A DNA stretch of 64,000 bases from Rhynchopus euleeides (Eukaryota; Euglenozoa; Diplonemea; Diplonemida; Diplonemidae). This document shows, in pieces, positions 62,301 through 64,000 of the stretch (position 1 is its first letter; each line of letters begins with the position of its first letter). The translations under genes and the position numbers were made by a program. The stretch spans positions 1,054,001-1,118,000 of the forward strand of contig OY723257.1 in NCBI GenBank assembly GCA_963210315.1. The letters are read 5' to 3'. Under the pieces are notes generated by a model. That model was not told the origin of the DNA and made no database searches. It saw nothing but the letters and a program-made list of their open reading frames with translations.

Positions 62301-62546
62301 GGCTGCCCCACACCCCACCAGAAACTTGACTGCTTCGACAGCAGCGGGAACCCCCCTGCACCCGGGCTGCAACACCTCGTGCAGCAGCATCCGCCCGGTG
62401 TGTGGGTCCGCCGCCTTCGCATCCGCCTTGTGCTCCTCCAGCAGCTGCCGCCACTTGCCGCCCTCCAGTGCCTCCTTCACAGCGCGTGCATTGTCCCACC
62501 ACGGCCGCCCGTGCTGCACACTCGCACTCGCCCCCATCCCCCCCAC
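56376..62546 (-). CDS. NLR-like protein: ankyrin, ADP-ribosyltransferase, NACHT, 19 WD40
   Basis: 2056 residues, no introns needed. Start at 62546 (MGGMGASAS); the Met at residue 4 gives MGASAS, an N-myristoylation-like start. Residues about 45-110 are ankyrin-like (GRMLLHEVL, GRTPVWYALQ). About 110-290: four helical repeats with LRDFLTDEWPALRARV. About 440-600: R-S-E class ADP-ribosyltransferase, with Arg517 (VFRGI), Ser540 (FTSTT) and E-x-E Glu580/Glu582 (FPQEAELLY). NACHT: Walker A GDGGTGKTS (Lys714), Walker B VVILDSLDE (about 790), then SVIVTTRG. About 1110-1185: pentapeptide-like (DLSGV, DLRHA, NLTGS). About 1187-1985: 19 WD40 units of 42 residues (DGSKIISGS, VRVWDTSTGKEL). The tail has no known domain. 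This is the STAND/NLR plan: WD40 sensor, NTPase switch, enzyme effector. ADP-ribosylation of self or foreign targets upon recognition is inferred. Stop at 56376. Confidence 0.92.
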   Translation of the reverse strand: MGGMGASASVQHGRPWWDNARAVKEALEGGKWRQLLEEHKADAKAADPHTGRMLLHEVLQPGCRGVPAAVEAVKFLVGCGAASVPDGAGRTPVWYALQHRDEGKRSALLAALAEQVKEVQTEVATRLQHFLTDEWPCLMKRVHTLAAAASDSSEAPQQHQYQHQQGQLQAQPLEQLQSQSLRDFLTKEWPILRARVAAAADAADAARTASGALEQLQSQSLRDFLTDEWPALRARVASAADAARTASEALERQQSQWLQAILTDEWPALRARDAAADAPRTAWDGLQQQPQSQPPPQEHHTQKSTDKDKTSERLQNHVDGRKICFTRNDATCETPLLDWLVQLLEVQPDLGYRAKHVDSVLLGLRFVVQRVLQRVEKASEEIEDWMAVDGWFEHLCAGYLFTCDCVEYDIEDTTTGKLVCNADGGPIVKEYHKNFTDTAVLGNHGAGYVRPALYFGMNQAMRTIGLSKEVRESAASSVFELEEAPAQLHVIATFQPLIAKLTRLIRSRRPNLTTVFRGIDRNVSAQYKVGTSVVWNAFTSTTQKQDVATSFVYGKAGTFFVIVAKQGAAEVGFASVFPQEAELLYDSNIEFRVQWKLSPTLLRMVGQQFDVIVMQEVAKHDNGNDANGNYSVSEQVEAVRKVLQHTALLFAEFLDGYVEGRVGDDTHVPEAETRMLLHEVDEWLAADADAEEGAGETGMTRHPLCLVGDGGTGKTSAAVAVLCHLLQEEKKAGGAGVVSQRKKPVFPVFVALPAIGMDTVTTHAGIDEFIQKSFGLEEAALEHLSSVYDVVVILDSLDEVGLMQLGLSDACKASGGEGLLQLHPWCANQCSVIVTTRGEYLKSMGHTPSQVCGDGTRSLYMQPFTEADAVAYIGKVRAAQLAKAAEPVPEHTVADAEVGVLSQLRNPFLLHMACYAQHELSSCGAQAQLRLSDVAVYEAYLQKCVEVGLRQRSHGADASARAEKVLRVGELIACAMLQAQTWQGVLGKERVRLLEEDKVDGAEADEAFRVLPFRVESFEEDSSAFAFRHKTLGEFLVARRLARKGGVGEMLGYNVRRPFSQDAPNVMQYFADMVLARGCDERDTAVATELLPLVLATRDAGADAVSLSSASNAMALAVRTRFIFGCDLSGVLVQDSDLRHARLYGTVLKQCRFNNCWLEHAMISEGNLTGSDWQGCSFGAPLPPLLGHTSSVDSVTVTPDGSKIISGSDDKSVRVWDISTGKELQKLDGHTDWVRSVVVTPDGSKIISGSEDKSVRVWDTSTGKELQKLDGHTSSVCSVTVTPDGSKIISGSDDKSVRVWDTSTGKELQKLDGHTHTVSSVAVTPDGSKIISGSYDKSVRVWDTSTGKELQKLDGHTSFVSVTVTPDGSKIISGSDDKSVRVWDISTGKELQKLDGHTDWVRSVTVTPDGSKIISGSDDNSVRVWDTSTGKELQKLEGHTNTVSSVAVTPDGSKIISGSYDNSVRVWDTSTGKELQNLDGHTSFVFSVAVTSDGSKIISGSGDNSVRVWDTSTGKELQKLEGHTNTVSSVAVTPDGSKIISGSYDNSVRVWDTSTGKELQKLDGHTSFVFSVAVTSDGSKIIPGSGDNSVRVWDTSTGKELQKIDGHTEAVSSVAVAPDGSKIISGSYDNSVRLWDTSTGKELQKLEGHTDTVSSVAVAPDGSKIISGSEDNSVRVWDTSTGKELQKIEGHTEAVNSVAVAPDGSKIISGSDDKSVRVWDTSTGKELQKLEGHTNTVSSVAVTPDGSKIISGSYDNSVRVWDTSTGKELQKLDGHTSFVFSVAVTSDGSKIISGSGDNSVRVWDTSTGKELQKIDGHTEAVSSVAVAPDGSKIISGSYDNSVRVWDTSTGKELQKLEGHTDTVSSVAVAPDGSKIISGSEDNSVRVWDTSTGKELQKIEGHTEAVNSVAVAPDGSKIISGSDDKSVRVWDTSTGKVLQKLDGHTSAVFSVTVTPDGSKIISGSSDKSVCVWDTLTGKELQMLDETSSVGSAFMTSGVSNCTAVCDGNLHSICAASWRLQTVIGVGPVVPVPFHCTGLDTVTPPTACSLLGGAAGAP
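56600..58990 (-). repeat. 126-bp WD40-coding tandem repeat, 19 units
   Basis: Nineteen in-frame units of about 126 bp, nearly identical except at a few codons: the residue after ISGS (D, E, Y, G or S), the two residues after GHT (DW, SS, HT, SF, NT, EA, DT, SA) and the next residue. A 630-bp block of five units at about 56750-57380 is repeated at about 57380-58010 with very few changes. One unit (fifth) is one codon short. Confidence 0.95.
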
Positions 62547-64000
62547 CGACTTGTGATTTGCTCACGCACCCCTCGTTCGTCCCGCTTGTGTAATGTGTGA
62601 TGTGCAGTGTGCAATGCACACTGCCTGACTGCAGGGTGTGTGTATCTCAAGTCCGAGACCAGACTCGAACGGTACCGAATTATTGCTGTTGTTGTTCACC
62701 TGTTTCCAGGACCTGACATGGCCACAGTCACGGCGTTTCCGAAAACAGCCATAATTACCTGCATGATGTTTCCCCACTGCTGTGTTGGGTAAAGAGGGGG
62801 GGGGCCACCGCGAACACACCACCCCGGCACACCGGTGCCAGAGGTGCACTCTGCTAAAACAAGCAACCCCTGGGGGTGTGGGAGAAAGGCAGTGGGGTGC
62901 GATTGAGTGGCAGGACTGGTGACTCCGACTAGATCTGTGTGCGACACGCATCTCGCTTTCTCTGCCGCCTATTCACGGGGAGGGGAGTGGGAGAGGGGGA
63001 GGGGGGGTTCTTTCAAAAACGGGTTGTTTGTTTCTAGCAATTCCATTTCCCTTCGTTCGTCTTGAAAATGGCGCTCGCAACTGGCAGTCCAGGGCTTGCA
63101 CACACGACCCCACAACCCCACCTCAGCTTTTGTGTTGCAGGACGCCACTCCCCTGTGCTGCCTCCCCTCCGAGACATCCACTTCACCTCAGGAGGGTGTT
63201 TGTCTTGTGTGTTTTGAAACCAGAGTTTCGCGGAGCGCACTCTTGATAGGCCACTGACCACGCCCTGTGCCCTGCGCGTGTGTGTGGCTGTTAGGTAAGA
63301 AGGCCACAACAAAGATGCCCCCTCAACCCACCTTCACCCCTTCCCCCCAGAGCCTGTTTGTCGAGCTGGGCAACAAGGAGAGCGGCGCCGATGCAAAAGA
63401 GAAAGCAAAGCAAAATGACGCCTGCAGGGAAGGGGTGAGGGGGGGGGTATTGAAACAGAAGTAGAAGGAAGCACAAGATTGATCTCCCTTCACTCGTTAT
63501 GCAGGTTTGTGGGGGGAAGGAGGAGAGGGGGGGTGGATGCAGCAAGAACTGACTCTCTCGCGTCCCCAAAAATAGAGGCTTTTATTGGGCAAACTGGGGC
63601 GAGTAGGGAGAGGCGACACGCCCCGATCGTAACTGCGGGCAGTGTTTTCCCTCCCCCCCCCCCCCCCCACCCCCTCCTCCCCCTCCACTAGATCTAGTCC
63701 TGTGCCCCGGATGGGATGCCCCCGCCTCAGCTTTGTCCACCCCAGCCCTCCCCACCCCCACTGATGTATATTCGCCCCAACGGCATTTCAACCGCTGATA
63801 TTTGTCAGATGCCTGCACCACTGGGGAGGGTGTGCGGCGGCATGGGAGCGTAAGGTGACCCTCCTTCAGTGCGCGGAGGCACAGGGGGCGAGCTGCTCTC
63901 CCTGCTTGCGGGGGATGGGGGATGGGGGAGCATTGGCAACCGGCTCTTCTCTTGTAGAGAGCAGGTAGGGGGCGGGGGTGGGGCGGATGGCAAAAAAAAT
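62547..64000. other. Intergenic upstream of the NLR-like gene
   Basis: Expected to include its promoter. A 55-bp dispersed repeat lies at about 63456-63505. At 63354-63465 a CCCCCCAG followed by a protein-like stretch (SLFVELGNKESGADAKEK, plus strand) could be an exon of an unseen gene, but this is weak. Otherwise C/G runs. Confidence 0.4.
63456..63505 (+). repeat. 55-bp dispersed repeat copy
   Basis: AGAAGTAGAAGGAAGC, then GATTGATCTCCCTTCACTCG and TTATGCAGGTTTG; same family as 8653-8712 and 33352-33410. Confidence 0.6.

Noticed and set aside
1-64000. tRNA or rRNA genes
   Set aside because: I looked for B-box-like GGTTCGA.TCC with matching arms and for conserved rRNA blocks. Only the SINE-like copy at 6811 has a near match, and it lacks a cloverleaf. 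A tRNAscan-SE and Infernal run would be decisive.

Overview
This window looks like nuclear DNA of a GC-rich unicellular eukaryote. The lineage cannot be fixed from the sequence. Genes are far apart. Where introns are inferred they are spliceosomal GT..AG introns, and every inferred donor begins GTATG. Domain types are eukaryotic: an A/B-type cyclin, a STE-type protein kinase, and an R2-like non-LTR retroelement. The standard genetic code fits. All seven supported genes lie on the minus strand, which would suit a lineage with directional gene clusters (for example Euglenozoa or dinoflagellates). That is only a hint.

Layout by coordinate. 1592-5188: secreted protein with two near-identical beta-propellers joined by a long Pro/Thr/Ser/Ala linker. 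9755-14053: LamG-like ectodomain, Pro/Thr-rich stalk and a multi-pass membrane domain. 14662-15735: Gln/Ala-rich helical protein of unknown role. 18767-27207: an apparently intact 8.4-kb non-LTR retroelement on the minus strand, inserted in a 184-bp tandem repeat with an 18-bp target-site duplication. 36889-38711: two-exon cyclin. 49501-54726: five-exon gene whose exons join a PAS domain, a histidine-kinase-like ATPase, a degenerate receiver and an active-looking STE-type kinase in one protein. 56376-62546: a 2056-residue NLR-like protein with ankyrin-like region, helical repeats, Arg-type ADP-ribosyltransferase, NACHT, pentapeptide-like region and 19 nearly identical WD40 repeats.

The space between genes is crowded with small mobile and repeat families. 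A roughly 110-bp hairpin MITE makes 3-bp duplications. Several TIR elements are flanked by TA, some nested and some with the matching empty site elsewhere in the window. There is also a SINE-like family, paired GC hairpins, and a roughly 190-bp satellite that also occurs inside a TA-flanked element.

The strongest candidates for undescribed biology are the ADP-ribosyltransferase-NACHT-WD40 receptor with homogenised repeats, the sensor-receiver-kinase fusion, and the retroelement with two OTU-type protease domains plus a signal peptide and membrane segments. No functional link between these genes is shown by the sequence.
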